NCBI GenBank assembly: GCA_018257865.1
Contig: JAEUBA010000001.1
Location: forward strand, 620,001-684,000
Direction: 5' to 3'
DNA from: Stereocaulon alpinum
Taxonomy: Eukaryota > Ascomycota > Lecanoromycetes > Lecanorales > Stereocaulaceae
Length of the DNA stretch: 64,000 nt
Of the stretch, positions 33,556 to 45,745 are shown in pieces. The notes below the pieces were generated by a model. That model saw only the letters and a program-made list of their open reading frames with translations. It ran no database searches and was not told where the DNA came from. The first letter of the stretch is position 1; each line of letters begins with the position of its first letter. The position numbers and the translations under genes are program-made.

Positions 33556-34479
33556 TTAGACAATGTTCCAGACATCTTCAACAGCATTACAGAATTTTCC
33601 ACATGCTACGCTGGCACTTAAGCTGTAGTTGCTGATGCTGATGGTGTCGTCCTTGAAGCGGTCCGCGAAGTCGTCGTTACCTTTCGCCATTGCACCAACG
33701 AAAACGCAAACGCTCTGTTTGGATCCGATATCGGAGATGTAGTCTTTGACCCGGACAACGTCGGCGTCGAAACTGAGGGTGACCTTGCGACAATTGGGAG
33801 GAAGATGATCTGTGATAGGATTCTTGATGACTTTGAGAAGCTTTTCTTGCGAATTGGTGGAGCGAATGGCGAGTCGATGCAAGAGCTGCACCATGAGACC
33901 TGCAAAGCGCTTGAATGTTCGGGGTATTCGGACAGTGGGGCTGACTTCGATGAGGACTCCTTTCGCTGTATGGATGTAGATCTGCAGCTTCCCGGCTTTA
34001 CTTACTGGCGAGTCAAGTAAGGTGAGCAGGCACTAGGCGATCATCAGCAATGTCCAAACGGATGCTTGGTTCATTTCGGAAGAATTCTCAGGAGCAAACC
34101 TGATGGGTGATATCCGGTCGCGCGTCACTGATGTCCCGATTCATCTTGCGCATGACTCCAATATGCTCGTCGCTGTTTAAGAGCGAATATTTTTCGTCCC
34201 GCATGCTGGCCCCGCGGCCGCCATGGGAGGCTTTGTATGTCTCCAAACTTGCATTCGAAAGGACCACAATCAATCTCTGTGTATCTTTGTCATTGGAGGG
34301 TATCGGGACGTGCTGCTCGGCGACCAGCTGTGGTAGCTCTGGTGGGGGACATGATTGAGTCCCTTCATACCAACGTGTCAGCGGGTATTCCGAGACGGCT
34401 GATCAATGAGCTCTAAGGGAACGGATAAAGAGCATAGGGCCTTACTCGGTCTCTTTCTTGCTCTCTCTTCTGGAGCCAT
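33556..34479 (-). CDS. EMG1: EMG1/NEP1, 18S rRNA pseudouridine N1-methyltransferase
   Basis: Three exons: 34479-34446, 34398-34100 and 34032-33556; 269 residues. Introns are 47 nt (GTAAGG...GATCAG) and 67 nt (GTTTGC...GCCTAG). The SPOUT-fold signature is complete: RLIVVLSNASLETYKASHG, EKYSLLNSDEHIGVMRKMNR, ARPDITHQCLLTLLDSPV, LIEVSPTVRIPRTFKRFAGL, MVQLLHRLAIRSTNSQEKLL, VFVGAMAKG and SISNYSLSASVACGKFC. Emg1 methylates the hypermodified pseudouridine of the 18S rRNA decoding region and is required for 40S assembly in the nucleolus. Introns break the gene into short pieces, so it is easy to miss. The first exon encodes only MAPEERARKRP. Confidence 0.95.
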
Positions 34480-35522
34480 GTCAAGCTTACAGCGTAAATT
34501 TTGAGGTAGTGTTGGATCTCTGAAAAGCTGTTTGAGCATGTAGTACTTTGTGTAAGTTTGCTTACAAGCTGTAGATATATTAAATGTCGCACACCGCTCA
34601 GGTCCTGGGTACAAGTATGCAAGTCATGTCAGAACACCAGGGATTTCATACAGTGCGGGGCCGAAGTTCGGTGGTTGAGGCCCCGAGTGGCCGACTTGCG
34701 AATTGGTCTGGGAGTCTAGGTCTGATCCTTCCCATTACGGTAGTCCCCCCCACGAATACTCCGGACACTTGTTATCTATTTCGTAAGATATCTACAACAC
34801 CAACATCTTTGAGTTCTTAGATGAAAACAGTAGAATTAGCTAAGCGCTTTTTGGAGACATTCAATTGAACAAAACGCGAGCAACTATTCATTCTCCACGG
34901 TAGTTCTAGTATTTTGGTGATCTCGCTAGGAGTTCTCTAGTGTTCGCGCAGAAGCCCGGTCCCCGGAGCCCCCCCAAAGGCTGATTCCTAGAGCTACAGT
35001 ACCCCAAAGCTTGCCTCTAGAGGCGTCTGGAGCAGAGCGCCCGGAACGCGAGCACTATCTAATCTTATGAAGAACGCAACTACATAACAGCGTACACTCT
35101 CGAACACTCTACATGCGATCGTTGTGATGCTACTAATCACCATCGATTGTTAGCAGGCCGGTGATGTTCGGCTTGACTCTCAATACTCGGAGTTGACGAA
35201 GGTGGTAAGCGTGAATTGCAATCCCAAGACACTTAGTTCTAGGGCTATGCCCTCGCGTATCAATTTCCAGGAACTTGAGCCTGTTCACAGTACTGCCGCA
35301 TCAATCTAATTCCTTCGCGACGGTCTTTTCCTCTCCATATGATAGTTGCCTGACACTTCCTACAACGCTCTTGAGCGATGACATGGCGAACTAAAGGACT
35401 TCTCCACTCATCTCAATTCGATAATAACAGCTTATACAAGTGGAGCAAATGGCGATCAAGTTCTCTGTTGTTTGACGACTTACAGCATCGAAGCATGCCG
35501 GGATAGCTAACAGCTCTTCGCC
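34480..35522. promoter_or_regulatory. Divergent promoter region EMG1 / VAC14
   Basis: 1043 nt between divergent starts. Contains a 7-bp inverted repeat (CGGGGCC ... GGCCCCG, about 34660-34690). No gene seen. Confidence 0.4.
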
Positions 35523-38500
35523 ATGGACCCGGCAGTACAACGCCTACTTAACGACAGGGCCTACGACAAGAGAAAGCAAGGCGCTCTTGAGTCAGTCGTC
35601 TCCAAACACTCTGCGACTCGTGAGACTACTAATATTGGATGCTCCAGATTAGAAAAAATTGTTCGAGAAGCAATTGCCAAGCGTGAATATGAAAAGATAG
35701 GCAAGATTGTGGACCAGCTTTGCAATGATTTCGCGTACGCGGTACATCAGCCGCATGCCAGAAATGGCGGGTTGATAGGACTTGCAGCGGCGTCGATCGC
35801 ATTGGGCTCCGTGCGTTGTGTCTTCCAGCTTTTCGTATAGATGGCAAACTAACAGTTATTCTAGGATGATGTCGCTCGATACCTCAAAGCCATCGTACCC
35901 CCCGTCCTAGCATGTTTCAGCGACCAGGATGCTAGGGTCCGATACTACGCATGTGAGAGCATGTACAACATTGCTAAGGTTGCAAAAGGCGAGATACTAC
36001 TGTTCTTCAATGAAGTCTTTGATGCGCTGTGCAAGGTATGCAAGCCCAAGGCCTCATACAATGTCATGCTGAATGGCTATGATAGCTTGCTGCAGACACA
36101 GAGCTCTCCGTGAAAAACGGATCAGAGTTACTCGACAGACTTGTGAAGGATATCGTCTCTGAATCTGCCTCAACCTATGTATCGGTACTACAACACTCTG
36201 AAGAAGCCGGGTCAAGACCAATCTCAAGCAGAGCTTCAGCCGAAACCTCATCCATTGACCTCGATACGGCCTTCTCCCTGGCCAAATTCATCCCCCTGCT
36301 CCAGGAGCGCATACATGTGATCAACCCTTTCACTCGGCAGTTCTTGGTGCTGTGGATTTCTTTACTCGACACCATTCCGGACCTCGAACTAGTTTTCTAC
36401 CTACCGGCGTTTCTTGGGGGCTTGTTCAAGTTCCTAAGCGACCCAAACAAGGACGTGCGAACTGCTACACACGGGGCTCTTGAAAGATTCTTAAATGAGA
36501 TCAAGAAGATCGCCAAGATCAGACGCGGTCTAGCAGAGAGTCGTAAGGGCCTAAGTGATGATCGAGCAAGACATTCAAACTCAAGCGACAGTGCCAGTGT
36601 GAACAGCGACAGAAGTGTGAACGAGAAGACCGCCATTGCTGACGATGACTCCGCATTGGGCCAGGATGAGAAAAGTGGGCAGGAAGATGGTGACTGGATT
36701 CCCGGCCAGGATGTACAAATAGATCATTCGAAGATCTTAGAGATACTAGTCGGCTTCCTCGACTCCCCTTCAGGTACCTGCTTCGTCCAGGTGTTTCCGC
36801 GGCATTGCTGATACGTAGTCGCAGAAGAGGAAATACTGCTCACAGCACTTCGCTGGATCGATGCATTCTTCGAAATTTGTCCAGAGGACATATTACCTTT
36901 CGTTCCTCGACTTCTATCACAAGTCCTCCCAGCGATGGCCAGCGGTTCAGATTCGGTTCGGCACGCCGCCAATCGACTCAACAACTCTTTGACAGACTAC
37001 ATCACATCTCTTCCAGATGAAACTTTGCCAGAAGAAGCACGACCACCCCCTCCGTCTCGTATGCCTACTGGTACACTCAAAGAACCGACGAACACGCTTA
37101 AAGAAGCTGATTCTAAGGCGAGACGCGCCTCAACGCCAACACCAAAAGTGCCACAAGCCAACGAGGCTGAAGCTGAGCCTAAAAGGGATGAGGAAGCGCC
37201 GACGACGGATACTCTATTGTCGACTTCACCACCACCACCACCAAAGATAGTTACAGATCTTGATTACCCAGCGGCTGTTAATGCGCTTACCCTGCATTTT
37301 CTGAACGAGCATGAGACCACTAGGGTCGCCGCTTTGGCATGGCTCATCATGTTGCATAGAAGGGCTCCGCGGAAGGTATTGGCTACTAATGATGGCACGT
37401 TCCCAGCACTTCTAAAAACACTGTCAGACCCTTCAGATGGCGTTGTGACCCGAGATCTGCAACTACTTTCCCAAATATCCAAAAATAGTGAAGAGGGTTA
37501 CTTTACATCCTTCATGGTAAACCTACTACAGCTTTTCGGTACGGACAGGAAGCTTCTGGAGAATAGGGGCAACCTCATTATCCGCCAACTATGCGTCAGC
37601 CTGAGCGCTGAACGAATTTACCGAACACTTGCAGACTGTCTGGAGAGGGACGAGGTAGGCTAGTGTGATAGCCTAGCCTTCAACATATTGACAACCATCA
37701 TAGGATGTCGAGTTCGCAAGTATCATGGTCCAGAACCTCAACAACAATCTCATCACCGCACCCGAACTTGCCGAGTTGCGTAAAAGATTGCGCAATCTCG
37801 AGACAAAAGTAGGGACTCTACTTGTCTATTTCCGAAAGCCAACTGACAACTGTAGGATGGCCAAGTCTTTTTCGTGACGCTGTTTCGGGCCTGGTGCCAT
37901 AACGCCGTTGCAACGTTCTCCCTCTGTTTACTTGCACAAGCTTATGAGCAAGCATATAATCTATTACAGATATTGCAGGTGACCCTGCTGTAAAACTTTC
38001 GTCATGGGCTAACAATATCAGTGCGGAACTCGAAATGACAGTGAACATGCTAATTCAGATTGATAAGCTGGTTCAACTGCTTGAGTCGCCCGTCTTCACA
38101 TGTGAGTCTATTCCCAAAGCCTTCAATAGTCAGTCGTTCTGATAGCGCCTAGACCTCCGACTGCAGCTCCTCGAGCCAGAAAGATACCCACATCTGTACA
38201 AGTGTCTGTATGGAGTACTGATGCTGCTTCCACAATCAGCTGCCTTCGCGGCACTCAAGAACCGCTTGAATAGTGTCAGTGCTATAGGCTACCTCCACAT
38301 CCCCCAACGAACGTACGTATCCCACGTCCGCCAGAAGAGTACCGAAGCTAAATTCGGTAGCACTCCTGCAACACCCACCACTACTTTCGATCGGCCAAAC
38401 AGGCTGAAGCCTCGAGAGGAAGGCGCGATCAAGTGGACGGAGCTTCTTGAGAAGTTCAAGAGCGTGCAAGAAAAAGCGAGAAGGGCAGTCCGACTGCAAA

Positions 38501-38721
38501 ATCAGGTCGACAATGGCATGTCCGCAACCGACCTCGAGGTCGAAAAAGTTAAAGAGAACCCATTGCCAGATGTACCGAAACAGGCTTTGAGGCCTCCGAG
38601 TGCTAGTGGTACTGCACAAAGGATGCCACCTCCGAGTGGTCCCATCTATAAATCCAAATCCAGTCTGGGTAATCTCGGACGATTCGCAGGTGGAGTCACA
38701 GGAAGAAAGGCAAAGAAGTGA
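35523..38721 (+). CDS. VAC14: VAC14, scaffold of the Fab1/PIKfyve complex
   Basis: Eight exons: 35523-35810, 35865-36035, 36086-36773, 36825-37654, 37704-37808, 37856-37974, 38022-38101 and 38153-38721; 949 residues. The N-terminal HEAT repeats are standard: MDPAVQRLLNDRAYDKRKQG, KIVDQLCNDFAYAVHQP, GLIGLAAASIALG, VPPVLACFSDQDARVRYYA. The C-terminal Vac14/Fig4-binding domain has VFFVTLFRAWCHNAVATFSL, LAQAYEQAYNLLQIF, MTVNMLIQIDKLVQLLESPV and YPHLYKCLYGVLMLLPQS. Vac14 holds Fab1 and Fig4 on the vacuole and endosome membrane to control PtdIns(3,5)P2. Intron 6 (37975-38021) only keeps frame with a GC donor (ATT|GCAGGT) and TCAG acceptor. Disordered stretches separate the HEAT blocks. Confidence 0.95.
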
Positions 38722-39381
38722 TGCACTTTTGTAGTTGTACGGGCGTTTTGGAAAATCTTGCAAATTAGCATTGGTGCTGGTGGCGCTCGGAGCTTCACTT
38801 AGGCCTAGAGCAGGCCTATGAAGTCGTCTCGATACGGTAGTAACAATGCACGAAATTGAGTCATTGACGGACAATTAGAGCATTAGTGCCTTCGAGTCCC
38901 TGAGTTGAAGTCCTTTAGCCGAGCCCACAACCATGTAGACTTGCCTTTCCTTGATCGTAACTAGCGATCATTAAGCCCCACTCCATCCTCGGCTATCATT
39001 GCGCAGAGATTGGACCGCCATGTGTAGGCTCCAGTGGGGAAAGTAAGGCTGTGGCTCATAGTCCTGACACTTCAGCTCGCATGCGGTCAGCCGGACTCGC
39101 CGCTCTGCCTAGCCTCCAGGCTGCATCATTGGTAATTCTTCAACATTGACGAGTCATTCTACTTTCTACTCAGATAGCCAACATACAATGCCACTTTCTG
39201 AACACTCCTAAGCACATGATTTCTGACAGTCATACGCGTTCCCTCCTATAAGCAAGGAATCCTATTCCCAGCGCTGAAATTCAAGCCCCACACAGGTCTT
39301 GACCGACTTTTCTTCCCCAAAACCTCCAATTTTCATCCGTCTCTAAATCTTGCCATTTCTTGAACACTACATAGCACACAA
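38722..39381. other. Intergenic region VAC14 / F-box gene
   Basis: 660 nt with the 3' flank of VAC14 and the promoter of the F-box gene. No gene or repeat seen. Confidence 0.45.
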
Positions 39382-41363
39382 ATGGCGCCTCTCCTGTTTA
39401 GTGATTTGGCATTTGACATCAAGAAGCTTATTCTTAGCTACGTACGTTGATGGAAGTTGTTCAGCTGCCTGCAATTGCTCACAATTTTATTGCAGATCAT
39501 ACGGCCTGAAGATCTCAAACATCTATGCCTTACAAGCAAACAGATCCGGGATATAGTAACTCCACAGCTTTACCAAAAGGTTCTACTGTTCATTGGTGGT
39601 CAGAGGGACCTCCGGGTCTCAGCGCTATTGAGTCGCTCAAATCCGGGCATACAGCACATTCGCAAAATCTATCTCCAGCTTGAGAAGACTGTCCTTCCTT
39701 CTCAGGTTGTCCAAGACAGCTCAGATGAGTCCGAGGAAGAAGAGGTAGAAGTTAGAGTGGAGGATGTCTCTAGTGCTGCGAGACAGGCGCAATTTACCGT
39801 GAGGTTATTGCTGGATTTCTTGCCCAATGATATACTTGAGACTTTTAGCTGGCAGAATTGGGTATGCAGAATTCCGCACAACGATTTGGGTTCCAGTTGA
39901 GGATGTCTCAGAAGCAAATGGCGGGTTTGAAACCACCAATGTTCTGGAGACTTATGCCTTGACCCAAACACAAGCTTGATTACGATGTTCTAATTTCGAA
40001 ACAACTACAGGAACCCTTCTCGATGGACAACTGGATACTACTCCTGAAGAAGCAGAGACGACTGAAAGCAATCGAATGTGCATGCGTCAGTAGCCCCTTC
40101 ATGCCAATGCTGGAGAAGCATCAGGAACTTCTCAAAAACTTGGAGGGGGCCACAAGCGTACATTTCTACCCAGACAATCTCGATCGACTACAAGCATGCC
40201 AGAAGATCCTCCAGGCCCAACCGAATCTCACTGAGATGCAACTATCGTCAGATCGTGCCTTGGCGGAAGGAATTACTGATGATCTTCAAGATTCGAGTAC
40301 TCGCCCAGGTCTGATCTCGAGGACAATTTTCAGTCATCTCATGCCGTTCGAAACTTGCAAGCCTATGGTCTTGAAGAAGCTCAGCATTGACAACATTGAC
40401 CTACGGTATGCGGCCGATACCTACATGAAGTTCATCAAGTTCAGCGCTCTCGAGTCTTTAGTTATTGGAGCCTGTACAGGGGCAGATGCCCTGTTCGCAC
40501 AATTGAGCAAGCCACATTTACGTCCTACAAAGTTACAGAAACTTCGCTGGTTCCATGAGGAGACGAGCGAGCCGCACGCTCTTGAAGCCTTTGAGGGTTT
40601 GCTTGACGCGCTTAGTGGGCTGAAGATCCTCCATATCGACACCCATAACATTGAGGGTCTGCCAAGCGCCTCAGCCATTGCACGCCATGGGAAAACGCTG
40701 CAGATCTTGGGCGTTAGGAGCCGTATGCCGCGTTCCGCCATCTTAATGTACGAGAGCGAACAGTTCGATGAAATCTGCACCAACTGCCTTGAGCTTCGGC
40801 AGCTATCTATAACGTTTCCTCCCACTTCGGTATCCAATGCTACCCCTAGTACTGACTTCAAGACGTATCTGGTATGCTTTTCTATTCCAAGTCTGCTCTA
40901 TGGTCTTCTGACACTTTATCACCAGCGCTCCTGCAGCAAGTTGCGTCATCTGGTAACCGTCAACTTCCATGGCTGGCCCTCAACAGACAGCTCCTTCATC
41001 GGCAGGTCCGATAAATTGAAACCCCTGTGGTATGATTTGTACGAGCACAATCTCCAACGCCTCGCCCAACAAATTTTCGAAGCGAGCGACATCAACTCTA
41101 CAGTACAAGGTTGGGGCTTAGGCAACCGATCAATGCTCTCCGTCATCGCCTTTGGTGCAAACGGCAAGACGCCTTACGACGAAAAGCAATACATAAAACT
41201 CAAACAGGTACCGTTTGTGAGAGGGACGCAGACCGATGCGTTTGGAAAAACGTCGATGCTAGCTGTGAAGACAGTGTGGAAGATGGTGCAGTTTATTGAG
41301 CCCGAGTCGGATGTCTTGAATCATTCGCTGTATGATTTACATGATGTCCATAACAGCCCTTGA
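39382..41363 (+). CDS. F-box protein with leucine-rich-type C-terminal region
   Basis: Four exons: 39382-39441, 39496-39861, 40011-40871 and 40926-41363; 574 residues. The start MAPLLFSDLAFDIKKLILSY joins to IIRPEDLKHLCLTSKQIRDI, which together form an F-box helix bundle. The next part has an acidic run (SSDESEEEEVEVRVED) and FTVRLLLDFLPNDILETFSW. The long C-terminal region has irregular Leu-rich repeats (LSGLKILHIDTHNIEGLP, CLELRQLSITFPP). F-box proteins bind Skp1 in SCF ubiquitin ligases and recruit a substrate, which is unknown here. This type is strongly expanded in filamentous ascomycetes. The last intron (54 nt, GTATGC...CACCAG) has no stop and a length divisible by three. Confidence 0.78.
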
Positions 41364-42251
41364 GCTGCGAGACAGTAATCTGATTTGGTGCTAGGGAGGT
41401 CGACTTGCAGAATGAACATAACAATCCTTGAAAGGAGATAAGGGGTAAGCCTGGCTGATGAAGGGAACGGATGGAAGGACTTTTGCGAAAATGTTCGAAT
41501 CAGCTCATCCAATGATTCTGAATTGATACCACTCAGCTGTGTATGTATTGTTCTCTCAGAAGGATCATACGACTATGTGGAGAGCATCATTTGAAGATAA
41601 TTATTCCTCCAGAGTTCATCACAAGAAGTTTCCACTAGGGCAATTACCCTTGCGGGATCATTTTTGATTGGGGCAGTTTCTTTTAGGGGAGGAATATGAA
41701 TATTGATAGCAACAGTGTCAAAATATGTATGATGATAGCATGGCGAACTAACCATTCAGAAGGTATCGAAGCTAGGGAGGGATCTGGTTCACGGTCTCCT
41801 CACTTGTGCAAACTCTGCCCATGTTTCTTCCTGATCTAACAGAAAATGCACCTAAGAAGACAACACTGCCCCTGGTCTGTACGCTTAGGAGACGTGCACT
41901 GTGAGAAAATTCATTGTACAGATACACATATTATCAGTCCTTGCCCTATAGCCATTTCAAAAATATGTTATAACGTCCAGGACTTTGTAAGCTTGAGGGT
42001 ATGATATAGCCGAGCCAGGCTAAGATATGCGGAATACTTCCGGCTGCAGAGACGAGACCAGAGTCAATGATCCGTCGAATAATGTACATCAATTTCGTGT
42101 GAATAGTTGCTTAATTTTCATATCGGATTTAGCATTCTCATAATGTCAGTGCCTTACTGGCTGTACACACTCTTTTCTCATTCATACGCAACATAGCCCT
42201 TCTTTCCAGCGCTGCACAGCGGGAAGCTGCATTGCTTCCGAGTAACGTCGA
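41364..42251. other. Intergenic region F-box gene / NYN gene
   Basis: 888 nt, somewhat AT-rich. No protein-coding or RNA feature that I can support. Confidence 0.45.
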
Positions 42252-43828
42252 ATGAGTCCGAGGCTAGAGGCCAACGACTGGGACTTTACGCCCGTGATTG
42301 ACCTCATCAATTCCCTTTCTGTCAATGGCGAAGATCAAACTCATGTCAAAGCTTCTACGCAATATGCCCGCTCAGAAGTCCAGGTGACGCCGAATGCAAC
42401 AGAGAATGGACTCGAGCAAGCAACACAGCTTGGTAATTTTGATAACATCTGGAGATACCTTGGCCAACCACTCTTCGTACCACCTCCCACAGTTCCACCT
42501 GAGCCTCTAGACGGATCCGACAAGGTTCTTGATATACTTGGTGGCAACGTGCAATCACTTCTCAAAGGAGTCAAGTGGCGAGACGAGTATGAGGGTGGAA
42601 ATCTTGCGGACGACGATGAGCTAGGCGGCTCTGAGGATCTGACAGGCTTGAACAAGACGCAGAGAAAGAAAGTAAGGAGGAAGAAGAGACGTCAAGCCGA
42701 AGCCAGCGGACTCAAAGAGGGAAAGGCTCTACCCATTGGGAGCGAATATGAATCAGAAAGGGAAACCCAGCCACCACGTACACTAGATTCGAAGAGCGTT
42801 ATACATCAAATGCTCTATGGAAGCAGGCCTAAAGTCGAGACTGAGCGCCTGCGTTTGCGAAACGTTCCCAGAGCTGAACTACCTATCGATCCTGCGTCTT
42901 GGCCTGTGGTCTCCCCTTATCCAGTCAAAGAAACAATTACGATAGTTAAACCGCCACCAAAAGAAAGTGCATATGTAGTGGCAGCTGCAAAGAAGACAAG
43001 ACTCATGAAAATGCTTAATGAAACATTCATAGACGAAAGACCGTACCTGAGCGATATCTCTTTCATACAACAAGTCAGCAACACAATCATCACAGAAGAA
43101 GGCATCCATGTCTTTGTTGACGCTTCAAATGTGGGTCCCAACTACCAAACTTGTCCACAGTCGGATACTAATGATCCTTACAGATCCTAATCGGCTTCCT
43201 CGACGCCCTCAAACTATCCTGGGGCCGATCCATACACACCCGCATGCGCCGCCAACCCATCTCCTTCCACAACCTCTCCCTAATTCTTGAGCGCGGCCGC
43301 CCAACCGCCAAACGCATTGTAGTCGGCTCCGACAACTTCTCAGAAATGCAAGAAGCGAAAGCCATCGGCTACGAAACGAACATCCTCGACAGAGTACATA
43401 AAGCGAAAGAACTTACGCCTCGTCAGAAAAAATATACGAATGGGAATGGAACAGCACCGTCGGGCGGCAGCGGCTCAGAAACGACCGCTGCTGCTAATAC
43501 TTCTACAGTGCAGTATGCGCCAGAAAAGTGGGTGGAGCAGGCGGTCGACGAGATTTTGCATCTGAAAATGATGGAGAGTATTGTTGATGCTAACGAACCT
43601 TCGATCATGGTGCTTGCCACTGGAGACGCGGCTGAGGCTGAGTACTCTGGTGGTTTTCTGAAGATGGTGGAAAGGGCACTGGCGAAGGGTTGGAGGGTTG
43701 AATTGGCAAGCTTCAGGCATAATACTAGTGGAGCTTACAAGAGACGGGAATTCAGGCAAAAGTGGGGTGACAGGTTCAAAATGGTGGAGCTGGACGATTT
43801 CGTGGAGGTGTTGCTCGGCAGTGATTGA
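42252..43828 (+). CDS. NYN-domain (PIN-like) putative ribonuclease
   Basis: Two exons, 42252-43130 and 43184-43828; 507 residues. The 53-nt intron has a GTGGGT donor and a CTTACAG acceptor. The N-terminal half is disordered with a basic patch (RKKVRRKKRRQAEA). The NYN/PIN-like core starts at GIHVFVDASN, with the Asp expected to bind metal, and continues across the splice: ILIGFLDALKLSW, FHNLSLILERGRPTAKRIVV, GSDNFSE, then a conserved end with IMVLATGDAAEAEYSGGFLK, RALAKGWRVELASFRHNTSG and FKMVELDDFVEVLL. NYN domains are Mg2+-dependent RNases related to limkain/MARF1. The RNA target is unknown. Confidence 0.8.
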
Positions 43829-45745
43829 TGGAAATTAGCTGCTGGGCCAGAAAACTGGGGCTTGTGCTGCTTTTACAACTGTTCGACGGCGAGACCGTCA
43901 TTTCATTCCGCGTTCATACAGGGCAAGAGGGCAAGGAGCAAGCTTCGTGCATGCAAATGCATATCAAGATCAGAGGAGTCGGCGTAGTAGACTATGCTTC
44001 ACAATCATATTGGGCCATAGCCATGAACATAGAACGATCTCTTCGCTTTCGAAATACTCACCAGAGCCAGGCAGTACTTTTGATCGATCTCTTGGCTATA
44101 CCCACGATGTAGAAATATTCCTGGAGTCAGCTCGGTCTAGATATAAATGGTGGAGCATTGAAAGGGCAGTAGCCGCGATTGCACACATAGCTTAAGCGGT
44201 TGTATATATGCCTAGCTCAAAGCACCAAACGCAATCGCACAACTTATCGGGTATGGCGGATTGTACTTCCTCGAAGGCGCATTGTAAGGGCTGGACCCCC
44301 AGCGTTGTGTACTGTGGTGGGGTAGAAGATCTCGAAAGGTGAGGAAGGAATGGGTACTTCACATTATTCAAATGACAGGATCATGTGGAATGTACAAGAT
44401 TCAATGCGGAACAAAACAAAAGGAGGGCTCATCGCAGCAACATCATGCTACGATCACGCTCCTTCCATGCATATCGCTCCATTCCGATGCAACTCTAAGC
44501 TCATAAGTCAATGCACGTAGTGTAAAGGTAAAAACACCGATGACATCTCTCCTAGCTCATCTCCAGCTACTATCTCTCATTCGAAAATCGTGCAGTGCCC
44601 AAGTCTCAGGAGGCTTTCCCCTGCTGACCCTTGCCTGTGAGCTTCTGAACGGTGGATTTGCTGTTGTCGGATTGACCTCCACTAGCAACGTGTCAGATCA
44701 GACACCACAAGTAATATGTATCTTCTACCGTGCTCCAGAATTGTATTTACTCTCCTTCAGCTTCTGCTGGGTGGATTTCGCCGAGTTTGGCGTCACATCG
44801 TCTTTTCCGATTGCCCGTTAGTCAGAGATCCTTTGGAGGAAATACGGCAAGAGCATACAGGTAGACATGTCTTTGTGAGACGCGTCAGGCATAGTGGCTG
44901 AGGGCTATGGGGTTTCTTATCTTGATCTAGAAAGAAGCTGGGGACCGTATTATCCTGTTTATGGGATGATACGAGGTTGGGCCGTAGTCGAGATGTAAGT
45001 AGAACTATGTTGTGCTGCTGCACCTAACGGTCAAGCGCTTACCTCGGCATGACGCAGGAAGTCGTGGCATCTTATAAAGAGCACCACTATGATCTCTACT
45101 GCTCAAGTACGTTTTCTCGTGGCGACATCTCACTGGGTCTTTCATGAAACAACGAAAACGTGCTTTAGGCCACTTGCCAAGCAACATTACGGGTATGATG
45201 CCGGAAAGTACTGCCGGCAAGGCAACTTAAGCATCATAGACACCACTCCTTTGTTGTTGATCTCGACTTGCATGTCCTAAGGGCAACGTTGAACAACAGC
45301 AAGCTTGTTTCTACGAACATCCATTGTCGGAGTTTGCTAGGTCAAGTCAATCGGAGTATCTTCTTGTGGCTGGGCGCTATTTATAATTGGGCTTGGAGGG
45401 GGCCGCGTACGCGTTGACGCCGAGCCTGATAGCCCATCTCTAACCATGGTCAGGGAAGGGTTCGGCAACCAGTGTTGGCACTGGTTGGGGTCTAAAGGAT
45501 CCTAGTTTGAAACTGATCTGGCCTAGAAGAGTGAAAACCCATACGAGTGAGCTAAATGTAGTAGGTCGAGCGTTAATCTCGCTAGCCGTGTCAGGCGAGC
45601 AGGAGGCAGGGGCTACCTTACCCTACCTTACCCAAGGGCCTCGTGTCTCGCCAAGTTTGTTTCGTATAAAGTCAACAATTACCCCAGACTCTGCGACTAC
45701 CATGCATAGTCACCTCGCATAACCATCATCCTACCATCCCTCACA
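43829..45745. other. Long intergenic region
   Basis: 1917 nt with only short, unlikely open frames. Near 45609-45634 the 10-mer TACCTTACCC is repeated in tandem. A TATA box at 45665 marks the promoter of the next gene. No RNA gene recognised. Confidence 0.4.
45665..45670 (+). promoter_or_regulatory. TATA box upstream of the GPI-type protein gene
   Basis: TATAAA lies 76 nt before the start at 45746. It fits initiation near 45690-45705, leaving a leader of about 50 nt that would include a 6-codon upstream ORF (45702-45722). Confidence 0.45.

Noticed and set aside
34660..34690. CGGGGCC ... GGCCCCG inverted repeat as a terminator or ncRNA
   Set aside because: Short stem in a promoter region of a eukaryote, with no poly-T or other support.
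44540..44821. Plus-strand open frame of 93 codons
   Set aside because: Composition and context do not look coding; no family recognised.
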